From CAYRGG01 sp964423745 (GTDB lineage: Bacteria; Pseudomonadota; Gammaproteobacteria; Competibacterales; Competibacteraceae), in NCBI GenBank assembly GCA_964423745.1, contig CAYRGG010000049.1:1-33301 (forward strand): 33,301 nt of DNA, written 5' to 3'. Of this stretch, positions 25,295-33,301 are shown piece by piece. Under the pieces are notes generated by a model. It did no database searches, was not told where the DNA came from, and saw only the letters and a program-made list of their open reading frames with translations. The translations under genes were made by a program, and so were the position numbers. Every line of letters starts with the position of its first letter. Positions within the stretch are counted from its first letter, which is position 1.

Positions 25295-25885
25295 TTAGTG
25301 GGGATTGAGTTTACGCCATTCCCAGGGTGTTTGTTGGGGGCCTACTTGTGACCAAACACCGAGCCGATTTTGCTTGGCCTGTACTTGTGCCATTTGATAG
25401 GCGCTAGCATTATTGTATTGCACATAAACCACCGCGCCGCCTTGTCGCACCAGTGCCAGCCCTATGTCGTCTTGTTTATGATGAGCGTAGATTTGTGCCA
25501 CCACACGGCCATAGCGGTCCGTATCTTTAACCTTAAGCCGTATTGCTGCATTGGGCAATAGCTGACGCAGCATCGCACGGGACTCCTCGCCCCAAGGCTT
25601 TTGGCCCATTTCTGGGGCATCGATGCCAAACACCCGCACCGTAAGACGGCCTTCCTCACAGCTAACGGCGACGGTATCCCCATCGTAGACTTTGCGTACC
25701 TTGCAGTTCAATTCAACGCCTTTGTTGGGCAGTGGCGCTTTGGGTTCATGGAGCCATTGACCGATGCCAAAGACGCTGACCGTGAGTATTGCAATCCACA
25801 ATACACCGCTGCTTTTTCTGCGTTTTGCACGGCGCAGCTCACCGCGTAGGAACTGCTGGAGTAGTTTTAAAAGTTCCCGTTTCAC
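25295..25885 (-). CDS. Membrane-anchored staphylococcal nuclease-like protein
   Basis: 196 aa. A basic N-terminus is followed by one membrane helix (about residues 28-43), then an SNase domain (about 57-180). Catalytic-type residues are visible: Arg84 (LTVRVFGIDAPE), Glu100 or 101 (GEES) and Arg127 (DRYGRVVA). The metal-binding Asp in YDGDTV is also present. The nuclease domain would face the periplasm. It is the first gene of the stretch that runs into the MCE operon, with only three bases to the permease, and follows metY by 17 bp. Substrate and purpose are not evident. Confidence 0.88.
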   Translation of the reverse strand: MKRELLKLLQQFLRGELRRAKRRKSSGVLWIAILTVSVFGIGQWLHEPKAPLPNKGVELNCKVRKVYDGDTVAVSCEEGRLTVRVFGIDAPEMGQKPWGEESRAMLRQLLPNAAIRLKVKDTDRYGRVVAQIYAHHKQDDIGLALVRQGGAVVYVQYNNASAYQMAQVQAKQNRLGVWSQVGPQQTPWEWRKLNPH

Positions 25886-25902
25886 TGGGCCAATGAATTG
25901 AA

Positions 25903-27177
25903 TTAATGGGTGGCTGCCAAGGCTTGTTCAAGATCCGCCAGAATATCGTCGCTGTGCTCAAGACCGATGGACAACCGTACCAAGTCCTCTGAAACACCTG
26001 CTTTGGCTAATTCTTGGGGGGAGAGCTGGCGGTGTGTGGTGGTAGCTGGATGGCAGGCGAGGGATTTTGCATCACCGATATTCACCAAGCGCGTAATGAG
26101 TTTTAACGCATCAATAAATTGCGCCCCTTGCTCTCGGCCACCTTTAATACCAAAACTCATGATACTTGAGCCACGACCGCCCATGTATTTCTCCACCAAG
26201 TGTTTTTCAGGGCTGGTGGATAAAGCGGGGTATTTTACCCATTCTACTTGATTATGGTTTTGCAAGTAGTGGGCTACGGTTAAAGCATTTTCACAATGCC
26301 GATCCATGCGCACGGGCAGGGTTTCAAGACCTTGCAGAATTAAAAAACTATTGAAGGGAGAAATCGCAGCGCCGGTACTGCGTAGTGGCACGACTCGAGC
26401 CCGGCCGATGAACGCCCCATTGCCTAATGCTTCAGTGTATACCACACCGTGGTAAGAGGGGTCTGGCTGATTGAGACGGGCAAAACGGTCCTTGTGGTCA
26501 GCCCAGGGAAAGTTACCCGAATCTACTAAGATGCCGCCAATGCTGTTGCCATGACCACCCATATATTTAGTGAGGGAGTGGGTCACGATATCGGCGCCGT
26601 GTTCAAAAGGTCGACAGAGATAAGGGGTCGCTACGGTATTATCCACCATAAGGGGTACGCCATGGCTGTGGGCCATGTGGGCAAGGGGGGCAAGATCCAC
26701 CACATTGACGGCTGGATTACCGATGGATTCACAAAACAAAAGTTTTGTGCGAGGGTCCACAAGACGCGCCATGCCATCGATATCTCGGTAATCGGCAAAG
26801 CGTACTTCGATGCCATATTGCGGGAGGGTGTGGGCAAACAAGTTGTAGGTGCCGCCGTAAAGGGTGCTGGTGGCAATGATATTATCACCCACTTCTGCAA
26901 GCGTGGTAACGCCGGCAGTTATAGCTGCCATGCCCGAGGCAAAGGCAAGAGCGCCCACGCCGCCTTCCATGGCAGCTACCCGGTTCTCCAGCACGGCAGA
27001 GGTGGGGTTCATGATACGGGTGTAGATATTACCTTCTACCTTCAGATCAAATAAATCCGCACCATGTTGGGTGTCGTCGAAAGCATAAGAGGTGGTTTGG
27101 TAAATAGGGACAGCTACGGCTTTAGTGGTGGGTTCGGGTTGATAACCCCCATGGATGGCTATGGTTTCGAGTTTCAT
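25903..27177 (-). CDS. metY: O-acetylhomoserine sulfhydrylase (aminocarboxypropyltransferase)
   Basis: 424 aa from ATG at 27175-27177 (GAGGAA about eight bases upstream); the frame extends nine codons further but lacks a better start. It is a Cys/Met-metabolism PLP enzyme: TIAIHGGYQPE, IYTRIMNPTSAVLE, FASGMAAI, then the PLP lysine (about Lys204 in SLTKYMGGHGN). Length of 420-430 and the insertion pattern fit the MetY group rather than the shorter cystathionine gamma-synthases. It makes homocysteine from O-acetylhomoserine and sulfide. Regulation is not visible; the 121 bp upstream is AT-rich with no recognised riboswitch. Confidence 0.93.
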   Translation of the reverse strand: MKLETIAIHGGYQPEPTTKAVAVPIYQTTSYAFDDTQHGADLFDLKVEGNIYTRIMNPTSAVLENRVAAMEGGVGALAFASGMAAITAGVTTLAEVGDNIIATSTLYGGTYNLFAHTLPQYGIEVRFADYRDIDGMARLVDPRTKLLFCESIGNPAVNVVDLAPLAHMAHSHGVPLMVDNTVATPYLCRPFEHGADIVTHSLTKYMGGHGNSIGGILVDSGNFPWADHKDRFARLNQPDPSYHGVVYTEALGNGAFIGRARVVPLRSTGAAISPFNSFLILQGLETLPVRMDRHCENALTVAHYLQNHNQVEWVKYPALSTSPEKHLVEKYMGGRGSSIMSFGIKGGREQGAQFIDALKLITRLVNIGDAKSLACHPATTTHRQLSPQELAKAGVSEDLVRLSIGLEHSDDILADLEQALAATH

Positions 27178-27298
27178 GGATAATTCCTCACGCCGGACAC
27201 CCAAGATGTCAATCTAGGGAATATAAGCTGATTATGTTTTTATTGATCTAGATAATACGACAATCAGTTCGGATTGGAAGGATTTTTAAAACAGCTTC

Positions 27299-27790
27299 TT
27301 AAGTCAGCCAGACCAGCATTTGTATAATTAATCCTGCGTAAACCGCGGCCAAAACATCATCAATCATAATCCCAAAACCACCCCGAACCCGTCGATCCAC
27401 CGGGAGAATAGGCCAGGGTTTTAAAATGTCAAAAAACCGGAATAATACAAAACCTATTATAATCCACAGCCAACCCGGTGGCGCCGCAAGCATAGTGACG
27501 AAATACCCAATCATTTCATCCCAAACAATACTGGGATGATCATGTACCCCCAGGTCTTGGGTAACCTGTTCGCACAACCATATACCGACGCCGAACCCTA
27601 CAACGATGACTAGAAGGTACGTCGCTAAAGACAGATTTTCTAGCAAAAGATAAAGAGGTATTGCGGCTAAGGTGCCAAAGGTGCCGGGCGCCTTAGGAAA
27701 GCAACCTGAACCAAAGCCCAATGCGAGAAAATGGATGGGATTACGCCAAACTTGGCTGCAGGGATGTTTGTTGTTAGGCGAAGTGGTCAT
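27299..27790 (-). CDS. pgpA: Phosphatidylglycerophosphatase A
   Basis: 163 aa. Typical PgpA features: LALGFGSGCFPKAPGTFGTLA near the start, the VWDEMIGYF region with conserved Asp/Glu, and the RVRGGFGIMIDDVLAAVYAGL end. Several hydrophobic segments fit a membrane enzyme, which dephosphorylates phosphatidylglycerol phosphate, the product of PgsA. It overlaps thiL by 17 bases, the standard thiL-pgpA arrangement of gammaproteobacteria. Confidence 0.95.
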   Translation of the reverse strand: MTTSPNNKHPCSQVWRNPIHFLALGFGSGCFPKAPGTFGTLAAIPLYLLLENLSLATYLLVIVVGFGVGIWLCEQVTQDLGVHDHPSIVWDEMIGYFVTMLAAPPGWLWIIIGFVLFRFFDILKPWPILPVDRRVRGGFGIMIDDVLAAVYAGLIIQMLVWLT

Positions 27791-28745
27791 AGCCTGTTCC
27801 AGAAGGGGGACAAAAACGGCTATTATCCATCCGTCGGTAGCGTAATCCTAACTTTTTCTCAATAGTACCGATTTCAGTACAAGGGCAGTCCCAGTGGGCG
27901 GCAAGGGATTGTAGACGGGGTTGATGTTTAAGCGGCACGGTAAAGCACAGTTCGTAATCATCACCCCCGGTAAGGGCCAATGCGATAGCGTCATCGGTTT
28001 CCAGGCTGGTTTGTAAAGCTTGGGAGCGAGGTAGCTGATCTACCTCTAGGGTAGCGCCGACGCCACTGCGTTGAAGAATATGTTGTAAATCTTGAGCGAG
28101 ACCGTCGGAAATATCGATGGCTGCGCTGGCCACGCCGCGCAGCTCTAAACCTTGCCGAATCCTTGGCGTAGGATGCGTTAGACGTGTTTGTAGGTGGGAA
28201 AGATGGATATCGGGGAGAGTCCAATGATTTTCAGTGGCTGCTAGGGCTAACGCGGCGTCTCCAATATTGCCAGTTACGTAGATGCGGTCTTCCGGCGCAG
28301 CCCCATCTCGACGAAGGGCGCTTTGGTTGGGCACAAAACCACACGCCTGAATGGTGATGGTGAGTGGTCCTCGGGTCGTGTCGCCACCGACTAACTGTAT
28401 CTGAAAGCGTTCTGCTAGATTAAAAAAACCTCGAGAAAAGGCGTTTAACCAGTGAGCATTGGCTTCCGGTAAAGCGAGCGCCAAGGTCACCCAGGCTGGG
28501 CGAGCGCCCATGGCAGCCAAATCGCTCAAGTTCACTGCTAACGCTTTATGGCCAAGGCTTTCAGGTTCTGTATCGGCAAAAAAATGTACACCAGACACCA
28601 AGGTGTCTGTTGTTATGGCCAAGCTCTCCCCAGGCGGAACTTGGAGGAGAGCGCAGTCATCACCAACCCCCAGTAACACATCGGAACGTTTAATATTCTG
28701 ATCAGTAAAGAAGCGTTGAATAAGGGCAAATTCTGAATCGGCCAT
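27774..28745 (-). CDS. thiL: Thiamine-monophosphate kinase
   Basis: 323 aa, usual length. Motifs: LLGVGDDCALL with the metal-binding Asp pair, AITTDTLVSGVHFF, VNLSDLAAMGARP, LVGGDTTRGPLTI, AAIDISDGLAQDL and LTGGDDYELCFTVP. It phosphorylates thiamine phosphate to thiamine diphosphate in the cytoplasm. NusB, its common upstream neighbour, is not here; a membrane gene (YIP1 family) is 59 bp upstream instead. Confidence 0.96.
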   Translation of the reverse strand: MADSEFALIQRFFTDQNIKRSDVLLGVGDDCALLQVPPGESLAITTDTLVSGVHFFADTEPESLGHKALAVNLSDLAAMGARPAWVTLALALPEANAHWLNAFSRGFFNLAERFQIQLVGGDTTRGPLTITIQACGFVPNQSALRRDGAAPEDRIYVTGNIGDAALALAATENHWTLPDIHLSHLQTRLTHPTPRIRQGLELRGVASAAIDISDGLAQDLQHILQRSGVGATLEVDQLPRSQALQTSLETDDAIALALTGGDDYELCFTVPLKHQPRLQSLAAHWDCPCTEIGTIEKKLGLRYRRMDNSRFCPPSGTGYDHFA

Positions 28746-28804
28746 GACCCATTGATTAAATTAAAAAGAAATAAAGTATTTGTCTCGGTTTTTTTAATTT
28801 TTGG

Positions 28805-29497
28805 CTAAAGCGTGATGGCTACGGATAGGATAAGGATGGGACCCATAACCACTAAGCCCGCTAAAGTTGCGTTAGCCAGAGCTTTCCATGCTGAAAACCT
28901 TTGCACTTGCCCTAAGCAATGGAGACAAACGACAAACGACCATACAGCAATAACCGTATCTAGTATAGCGAAACCCACGCCAGCAGATAGGAGAAAGGGG
29001 TCTGATTCAATGTTTGATCCACTGCTGGTAAACAATTCTCGGCCAAACACCATAAGCTTTGGAATCCAAATTAGCAAGGCCCAAATCATAGGTACGCTAG
29101 ACCAGGCTATGGCCGCTCGAATATGTTGAGTGGAGGCTTGACCTCCTATCCAACGGCCTGTCCAATGAACGAGTAACCCAACAAAATATAAACTTACTAT
29201 TCCACTGATAGGGCCAAGGATTGCAACGATCCCTATAATCAGCGGCCATGCCAGTTGATCTCCTATAGCGCTCATACTGGCTTGGTTTAAGGCTTCGCCA
29301 AATCCAGAGATGGCCGCTAGGGTTAACACTAAATAAGTCGGGTCCGTTGCAGTGATTTGCTGAATTGTTGCACGGGGTTTTGTCCAAATGGAAAACCAAG
29401 GATTTAGGTTTTCTGAAGTGTTTATATCTTTGTGGAGTTTATTTGATTTAGAAGTTAGTTCTGCATTAGGGGTTGCATAAGGATTAACACTATTCAT
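28805..29497 (-). CDS. YIP1-family membrane protein
   Basis: 230 aa. A soluble N-terminus (SVNPYATPNAEL, then NPWFSIWTKPRATIQQI) is followed by about five membrane segments (from about residue 55 on) in the YIP1 pattern, with TDPTYLVLTLAAISGFGEAL and GGQASTQHIRAAIAWSSVPM. Bacterial members are of unknown function. The PYATP motif at the N-terminus is common in this group. The gene is more AT-rich than its neighbours downstream. Confidence 0.82.
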   Translation of the reverse strand: MNSVNPYATPNAELTSKSNKLHKDINTSENLNPWFSIWTKPRATIQQITATDPTYLVLTLAAISGFGEALNQASMSAIGDQLAWPLIIGIVAILGPISGIVSLYFVGLLVHWTGRWIGGQASTQHIRAAIAWSSVPMIWALLIWIPKLMVFGRELFTSSGSNIESDPFLLSAGVGFAILDTVIAVWSFVVCLHCLGQVQRFSAWKALANATLAGLVVMGPILILSVAITL

Positions 29498-29616
29498 TGA
29501 AAAAACTATCCTTTCATAGTTAATAATATTAAAGATTTATTAATAATTTGTTTAGAATTTGAATTTATCTTTTATTGAATACGCAATAGGTTAGCAGTGT
29601 ATTATTGACTGTTTTA

Positions 29617-30309
29617 TCAGATGCTGTTCCCTGTCATCGTAAATCCTATTACGTCAATCACAATATGCGCAAAGATAATTGGCCATAATTTACCCCATCG
29701 AGCATACGTATAAGCGAATAGTATGCCCATAGGAAAAATCAATATAATAACCATAGGGCCCATATATAAATGGTAAAGCAATCGGACAAATATGCTGGTA
29801 TGAATGGCAAACCAAAAACCCTGTCTATGTTTCAGGGATTGAATAATATAACCTGTGACTAATATTTCTTCAAAAAACGGATTAATTAGAGAACACAAAA
29901 AAACAACACTTCGATCAAGTTTGCTATAGTCTAGGAAATGACCTATGGAAAACACCGCTGGTTCTAGGATTACAGTAAATAAAGTAAAAGCAAAAATAGA
30001 ACATAAACAAACCCCAATGTAGAGTGCAATTCCATAAAAGGTTAATTTCAAACTTACTTTGATATTAAGAGTCTCAAGTCTCCAACCTCTTATCCAGAGA
30101 AAATAGGCAATCAGTAGGAATGATACTAACTCAATTCTGAGTAACTTAAGAATATCGTTATTAGAAACAGTAATCGATGAGCTATTAAGAGTAGAGTTAA
30201 AATAATATACAAACCATTCTAACGATAGATAGGAAAAGTATCCAAAACCAATAAGCAAAACAATGATGAATTCTACAGAAAAGGGTAATGCTCTTATTGT
30301 TTTTGGCAT
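29617..30309 (-). CDS. CPBP-family intramembrane protein with an altered protease motif
   Basis: 230 aa, about six to seven hydrophobic segments. It resembles the type II CAAX / CPBP (Abi) peptidases: motif one is FFEEILVTGYI at residues 146-154, where the glutamates (147, 148) are present but the usual Arg of EExxxR is Thr152. Motif two has His180 and motif three FAHIVID with His215. Loss of the Arg may mean an inactive or altered enzyme. Low GC compared with the block downstream suggests recent gain. Paired with the YIP1 gene at its 3' side, 119 bp apart. Confidence 0.8.
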   Translation of the reverse strand: MPKTIRALPFSVEFIIVLLIGFGYFSYLSLEWFVYYFNSTLNSSSITVSNNDILKLLRIELVSFLLIAYFLWIRGWRLETLNIKVSLKLTFYGIALYIGVCLCSIFAFTLFTVILEPAVFSIGHFLDYSKLDRSVVFLCSLINPFFEEILVTGYIIQSLKHRQGFWFAIHTSIFVRLLYHLYMGPMVIILIFPMGILFAYTYARWGKLWPIIFAHIVIDVIGFTMTGNSI

Positions 30310-30499
30310 TGACTTTTTAAACCACGTTAGTTTCGGCGGGATGCAAAATAGTTTGCTTTTTTAATGCGTGAGCCTCAATTGGACAATACCCTATAATAGA
30401 AGCTGACTTCTTTATTTCCTTGATTGTTAAAGCTTGTTAAGACCTTTTGAGAAGAGAACAGGTGATGTTTGGTTTTTTTGTGATGGGATATAGCCTGTC

Positions 30500-30529
30500 T
30501 TGAAACGGCTTCTAAGAATAACGTATGGT
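30500..30529 (+). promoter_or_regulatory. Candidate sigma-70 type promoter for the sulfurtransferase gene
   Basis: TTGAAA (30500-30505) and TATGGT (30524-30529) with an 18-base spacer, 38 bases ahead of the chosen start codon, in the 250-bp divergent region between the CPBP and sulfurtransferase genes. The -35 is good and the -10 moderate. Not tested; other AT-rich matches exist nearby. The rest of this intergenic region holds nothing else I can name. Confidence 0.3.
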
Positions 30530-30566
30530 GAAGTAAGTTTTTTGACAACCTTGCAGGAATATGTAT

Positions 30567-31400
30567 ATGTCATGTTCTCAGTTGCCTCTGCTGCTTGAAT
30601 CTGAGCAATTAAAAGATAACCTTGGCGAAACTGATTTGTTTGTCTTAGATATGCGCTCCCCTGATAATTACCTGACAGGCCATGTGCCAGGGGCAGTCAA
30701 TTTGAGTTATACAGATATCATTGCTGCCAAACCGCCCGCCATGGGATTGTTGCCTGATTGCGCCCATCTCAGTACGGTGTTTTCTGGTATCGGATTAAAA
30801 CCACAGGATCATGTGGTGGCTTATGATGATGAGGGAGGCGGTCGCGCTAGTCGGGTACTGTGGACCTTAGATGTCTTGGGACATAGTTCCTTTTCGCTGC
30901 TCAACGGTGGTTGGTACGCTTGGTATAAGCAAGGCGGTCCTCTAGAGCAAGGTATTGCCCATCGAAAACCAAGTCACTATCAGGCCACCCTAACTGATCC
31001 CAGCGCCATGGCTGATAAAGACTACATTCTTGCGCATCTTGGGCAAGAGGATTTAGTATTATTGGATACCCGCTCCGCTAGCGAATATACGGGAAGGGAT
31101 CGACGCGCCGCTCGGGCTGGCTGTATCCCAGGCGCCGTTAATATGAATTGGACCGACGCTATGGATTCTCCCTCCTGTTTACGGTTTAAGCCTGATGCTC
31201 TGCTGCGTCAGCAGTTGACTGATTTGGGCGTCACCCCGGATAAGGAAGTTATCGTCTATTGCCAAACCCATCATCGTTCTGCGCATACCTATATGGTGCT
31301 AAAACACTTAGGCTACGACAGAGTAAGGGGTTATGCGGGCGCCTGGTCAGAATGGGGTAATGATCCTAATGTACCGGTGGATCTTAGATCTCCGGCTTGA
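30567..31400 (+). CDS. Two-domain rhodanese-type sulfurtransferase
   Basis: 277 aa from ATG 30567, which has AGGA (30555-30558) eight bases upstream; the ATG at 30561 is too close to that site. Two rhodanese domains are seen. The inactive N-terminal one has DMRSPDNYLTGHVPGAVNLSY. The C-terminal one has DTRSASEYTG, GCIPGAVNMNWTD and the active-site loop with Cys232 in YCQTHHRSAH. The loop differs from the CRKGVTA of thiosulfate sulfurtransferase and CGSGVTA of mercaptopyruvate sulfurtransferase, so the donor is uncertain. It overlaps the 3' end of orn by 17 bases, convergently. Confidence 0.92.
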   Translation: MSCSQLPLLLESEQLKDNLGETDLFVLDMRSPDNYLTGHVPGAVNLSYTDIIAAKPPAMGLLPDCAHLSTVFSGIGLKPQDHVVAYDDEGGGRASRVLWTLDVLGHSSFSLLNGGWYAWYKQGGPLEQGIAHRKPSHYQATLTDPSAMADKDYILAHLGQEDLVLLDTRSASEYTGRDRRAARAGCIPGAVNMNWTDAMDSPSCLRFKPDALLRQQLTDLGVTPDKEVIVYCQTHHRSAHTYMVLKHLGYDRVRGYAGAWSEWGNDPNVPVDLRSPA

Positions 31401-31932
31401 TAAATAAGCATTCCCGATAATGGCGAAGTTCAGCAATGGAATCCTTAATATCGTCTAGGGCCAGATGCGATGATGATTTGTTGAAACCTTTGGCTATCTT
31501 TGGATGCCAGCGCTGGGCTAACTCTTTAAGGGTGCTGACATCGAGATTACGATAATGGAAGTACTCCTCCAGTGTGGGCATCCAGCGAGCAAGAAAACGG
31601 CGATCTTGGCAAATACTGTTACCGCACATGGGTGATTGTCCCTTGACGGTATAATGGGCCAGGAATGCCAAGGTTTGCTTTTCAGCCTCACGCTCGTCAA
31701 TAGAACTTGCCCGCACCCGGGCTAGCAAACCTGATTTAGTGTGTTGGTTACGGTTCCAATCATCCATGGTGGCGAGTACGGCGTCTTCCTGGTGAATAGC
31801 GTATACTGGGCCTTCCGATAAAATATTCAAATAAATATCGGTAATGACTGTTGCTATCTCGATAATATGATCGGTCTGTGTATTCAGACCCGTCATTTCT
31901 AGATCAATCCAAATGAGGTTATCAGAAGACAT
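31384..31932 (-). CDS. orn: Oligoribonuclease
   Basis: 182 aa, typical length. DEDDh exonuclease motifs are visible: IWIDLEMTGLN near the start, the SPMCGNSICQDRRFL segment, and the HLALDDIKDSIAELRHYRE end with catalytic His and Asp. It degrades RNA fragments of two to five nucleotides, including the dinucleotide pGpG from cyclic-di-GMP turnover. It is divergent from the cytochrome c and rsgA genes; orn and rsgA as neighbours is common in gammaproteobacteria. Confidence 0.97.
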   Translation of the reverse strand: MSSDNLIWIDLEMTGLNTQTDHIIEIATVITDIYLNILSEGPVYAIHQEDAVLATMDDWNRNQHTKSGLLARVRASSIDEREAEKQTLAFLAHYTVKGQSPMCGNSICQDRRFLARWMPTLEEYFHYRNLDVSTLKELAQRWHPKIAKGFNKSSSHLALDDIKDSIAELRHYRECLFIKPEI

Positions 31933-32059
31933 AAAAAGTGTTCAGCTTAGGGTTTAAAGAGTGCTGGTAATGCTTTTATTGAGGACTGTAGAGTATAGGG
32001 GATTGCGCAAAGATGGCAACCGGGTGACGGCGTATGCGTTTAGGAGGTCAATTTCCATC

Positions 32060-32353
32060 ATGAGAGCGATTTTTATTTTGCTGTTACTTTGCCTGTTTCC
32101 GTCCATGGTTGTGTTAGCAGCCGATATTCGAGCCGGACAAACCCTTCATAACGCTCACTGTATAGCCTGTCATGACTCCCTCACAAAGGGTAAGCCTGAG
32201 CGCATTTACACGCGTCCAGACCGTCAAGTGAAAACCTACTCCGAGCTGCTAAAACAAGTGCGTCGCTGCCAGATGAGCTTGGGGCTGACGTGGTCTGAAG
32301 ATGAATTGAAAAATGTGGCGGCTTTCCTTAACAATCGCTATTACAAATTTTAA
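32060..32353 (+). CDS. Small periplasmic cytochrome c
   Basis: 97 aa from ATG 32060 with TAGGAGG at 32041-32047; the longer frame upstream (from 31961) lacks such a site and would hide the signal peptide. A Sec signal (residues 1-20, VLA then Ala-Asp) is followed by one haem c motif CIACH (34-38), and Met72 is a candidate axial ligand. It is a class I-like monohaem cytochrome. The electron partner is unknown. It lies between orn and rsgA, where an unrelated gene is not usual. Confidence 0.9.
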   Translation: MRAIFILLLLCLFPSMVVLAADIRAGQTLHNAHCIACHDSLTKGKPERIYTRPDRQVKTYSELLKQVRRCQMSLGLTWSEDELKNVAAFLNNRYYKF

Positions 32354-32381
32354 TTTGTTATTCGTTAACGCATTATTATTA

Positions 32382-33301
32382 ATGGCTCGTCGTCTTACCC
32401 AACAGCAACGTCTACGCATCCAGCAAGCTCAGGAAAAACGTCGCCAAAAAGCCTTACAACGGGTCGCCAAACAGGTCGACGTTCTTAGCAGTGACTTGGG
32501 CGAGGAAGAAAGTGGTCTCGTCATCGCCAATTACGGGCCAGCCCTTATCGTCGAAAGTCAGGAAGGTGCTCTATGCCGTTGCGCGGTAAGGCAACATCTA
32601 GGAACTTTAGTGTGTGGAGATCGCGTCATCTGGCAATCATCGGGTAATGGTGAAGGGGTGGTGATTGCTATGGAAGCGCGCAACTCTCTCCTCACTCGAC
32701 CGGATTACAGTGGTCGTGTAAAGCCGGTAGCCGCTAACCTTGATCTTGTCGCGGTAGTCGTCTCACCCCGTCCGCAACTTAACGAATTTCTCATCGATCG
32801 TTATTTAGTGGCCATTGCCGCTATGGGTGTCGCAGCATTGCTGATTGTCAATAAAATTGATTTGTTGGACAGCAAAGCTCTAGTGGCCATGAAGGAGCGA
32901 CTCGCTACCTATGTGGGTATTGGCTATAAAATTCTCTTTACCAGTACTCACAGTACCCAGGGTTTGTCCGCTATCAGTCGTCAACTCAAGGATAATACGA
33001 GCATTTTAGTGGGCCAGTCGGGTGTTGGTAAGTCGTCCCTCATCAAAGCACTATTGCCAGACCGCGATATTCGTGTTCGTGCCCTTTCCGAGGCCACGGG
33101 TCACGGCACTCATACCACCACTACCAGCACCCTCTATCCGTTACCCGATGGTGGCCATCTTATCGATACACCCGGTGTACGCAGCTTTGAGCTAGGCGAT
33201 CTGTCTCCCAGCGATCTTGAACAGGGCTTCCCCGAGTTCGCACCCTATTTAGGGCACTGTCAATTTTCCAACTGTAGCCATACCGTTGAGCCAGATTGCG
33301 C
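32382..33301 (+). CDS. rsgA: Ribosome small subunit-dependent GTPase A (3' partial)
   Basis: 306 residues visible, and the frame runs off the window. A basic N-terminal tail is followed by an OB-fold (about 43-100). Next is a circularly permuted GTPase: NKID (157-160, G4) precedes GQSGVGKS (211-218, G1) and DTPG (262-265, G3). The zinc site begins with Cys293, Cys298, His300 and Cys306. RsgA helps mature the 30S subunit. The remaining C-terminal part would be about 35-45 residues. Confidence 0.96.
   Translation, partial: MARRLTQQQRLRIQQAQEKRRQKALQRVAKQVDVLSSDLGEEESGLVIANYGPALIVESQEGALCRCAVRQHLGTLVCGDRVIWQSSGNGEGVVIAMEARNSLLTRPDYSGRVKPVAANLDLVAVVVSPRPQLNEFLIDRYLVAIAAMGVAALLIVNKIDLLDSKALVAMKERLATYVGIGYKILFTSTHSTQGLSAISRQLKDNTSILVGQSGVGKSSLIKALLPDRDIRVRALSEATGHGTHTTTTSTLYPLPDGGHLIDTPGVRSFELGDLSPSDLEQGFPEFAPYLGHCQFSNCSHTVEPDC

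Noticed and set aside
26551..27054. 167-codon frame on the + strand
   Set aside because: Lies entirely antisense to metY, whose PLP-enzyme motifs are clear; a shadow frame.
28746..28804. AT-rich inverted segments between thiL and the YIP1 gene as a terminator
   Set aside because: Pairing is only A-T rich and lacks a GC stem; not convincing.

Overview
The window reads as a gammaproteobacterial chromosome. The housekeeping genes (uvrC, pgsA, thiL, pgpA, orn, rsgA) all have gammaproteobacterial-type lengths and motifs, and uvrC-pgsA, thiL-pgpA and divergent orn/rsgA are arrangements familiar from that class. I cannot name the genus.

Bases 1-19100 (+ strand) hold most of an extracellular contractile injection system (eCIS; antifeeding-prophage / PVC-like particle). 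In order: an AAA+ ATPase (5' end outside the window); a DUF4157 cargo protein with a C-terminal domain that looks like a papain-type cysteine-protease effector; a stretch of about 500 bp with no convincing gene; a DUF4255 (Afp16/Pvc16-type) tube-cap protein; two sheath proteins; a tube protein; a small tail-assembly protein with an overlapping DUF6760-like frame; a second tube protein; a Pro/Ser/Ala-rich protein of unknown role; a LysM tube/baseplate protein; the spike hub (gp27-like), spike (gp5/VgrG-like) and PAAR tip; gp25; two gp6/J-like wedge proteins; a gpI-like tail protein; a fibre; and a small coiled-coil protein. Genes are tightly packed, often with ATGA or longer overlaps, as expected of one operon. 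No capsid, terminase, integrase or lysis gene and no type VI membrane complex is seen, so this is neither an intact prophage nor a T6SS. No recognisable tape-measure gene lies in the window.

The DUF6760-like frame has no usable start codon. It sits in the -1 frame of the preceding gene, next to a run of five G and a strong predicted stem-loop, which suggests programmed frameshifting like the phage G/GT tail chaperones.

A short intergenic region (19101-19295) with four 31-bp tandem repeats separates the eCIS from a long leftward (- strand) block: pgsA, uvrC, a four-gene MCE/Mla-type lipid ABC transporter (auxiliary lipoprotein, MCE protein, ATPase, STAS-fused permease), a membrane-anchored thermonuclease-like protein, metY, pgpA, thiL, a YIP1-family membrane protein and a CPBP-family membrane protein. 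The last two are AT-rich.

The right end has a two-domain rhodanese sulfurtransferase (+), oligoribonuclease (-), a small periplasmic cytochrome c (+), and rsgA (+), which is cut by the window end.
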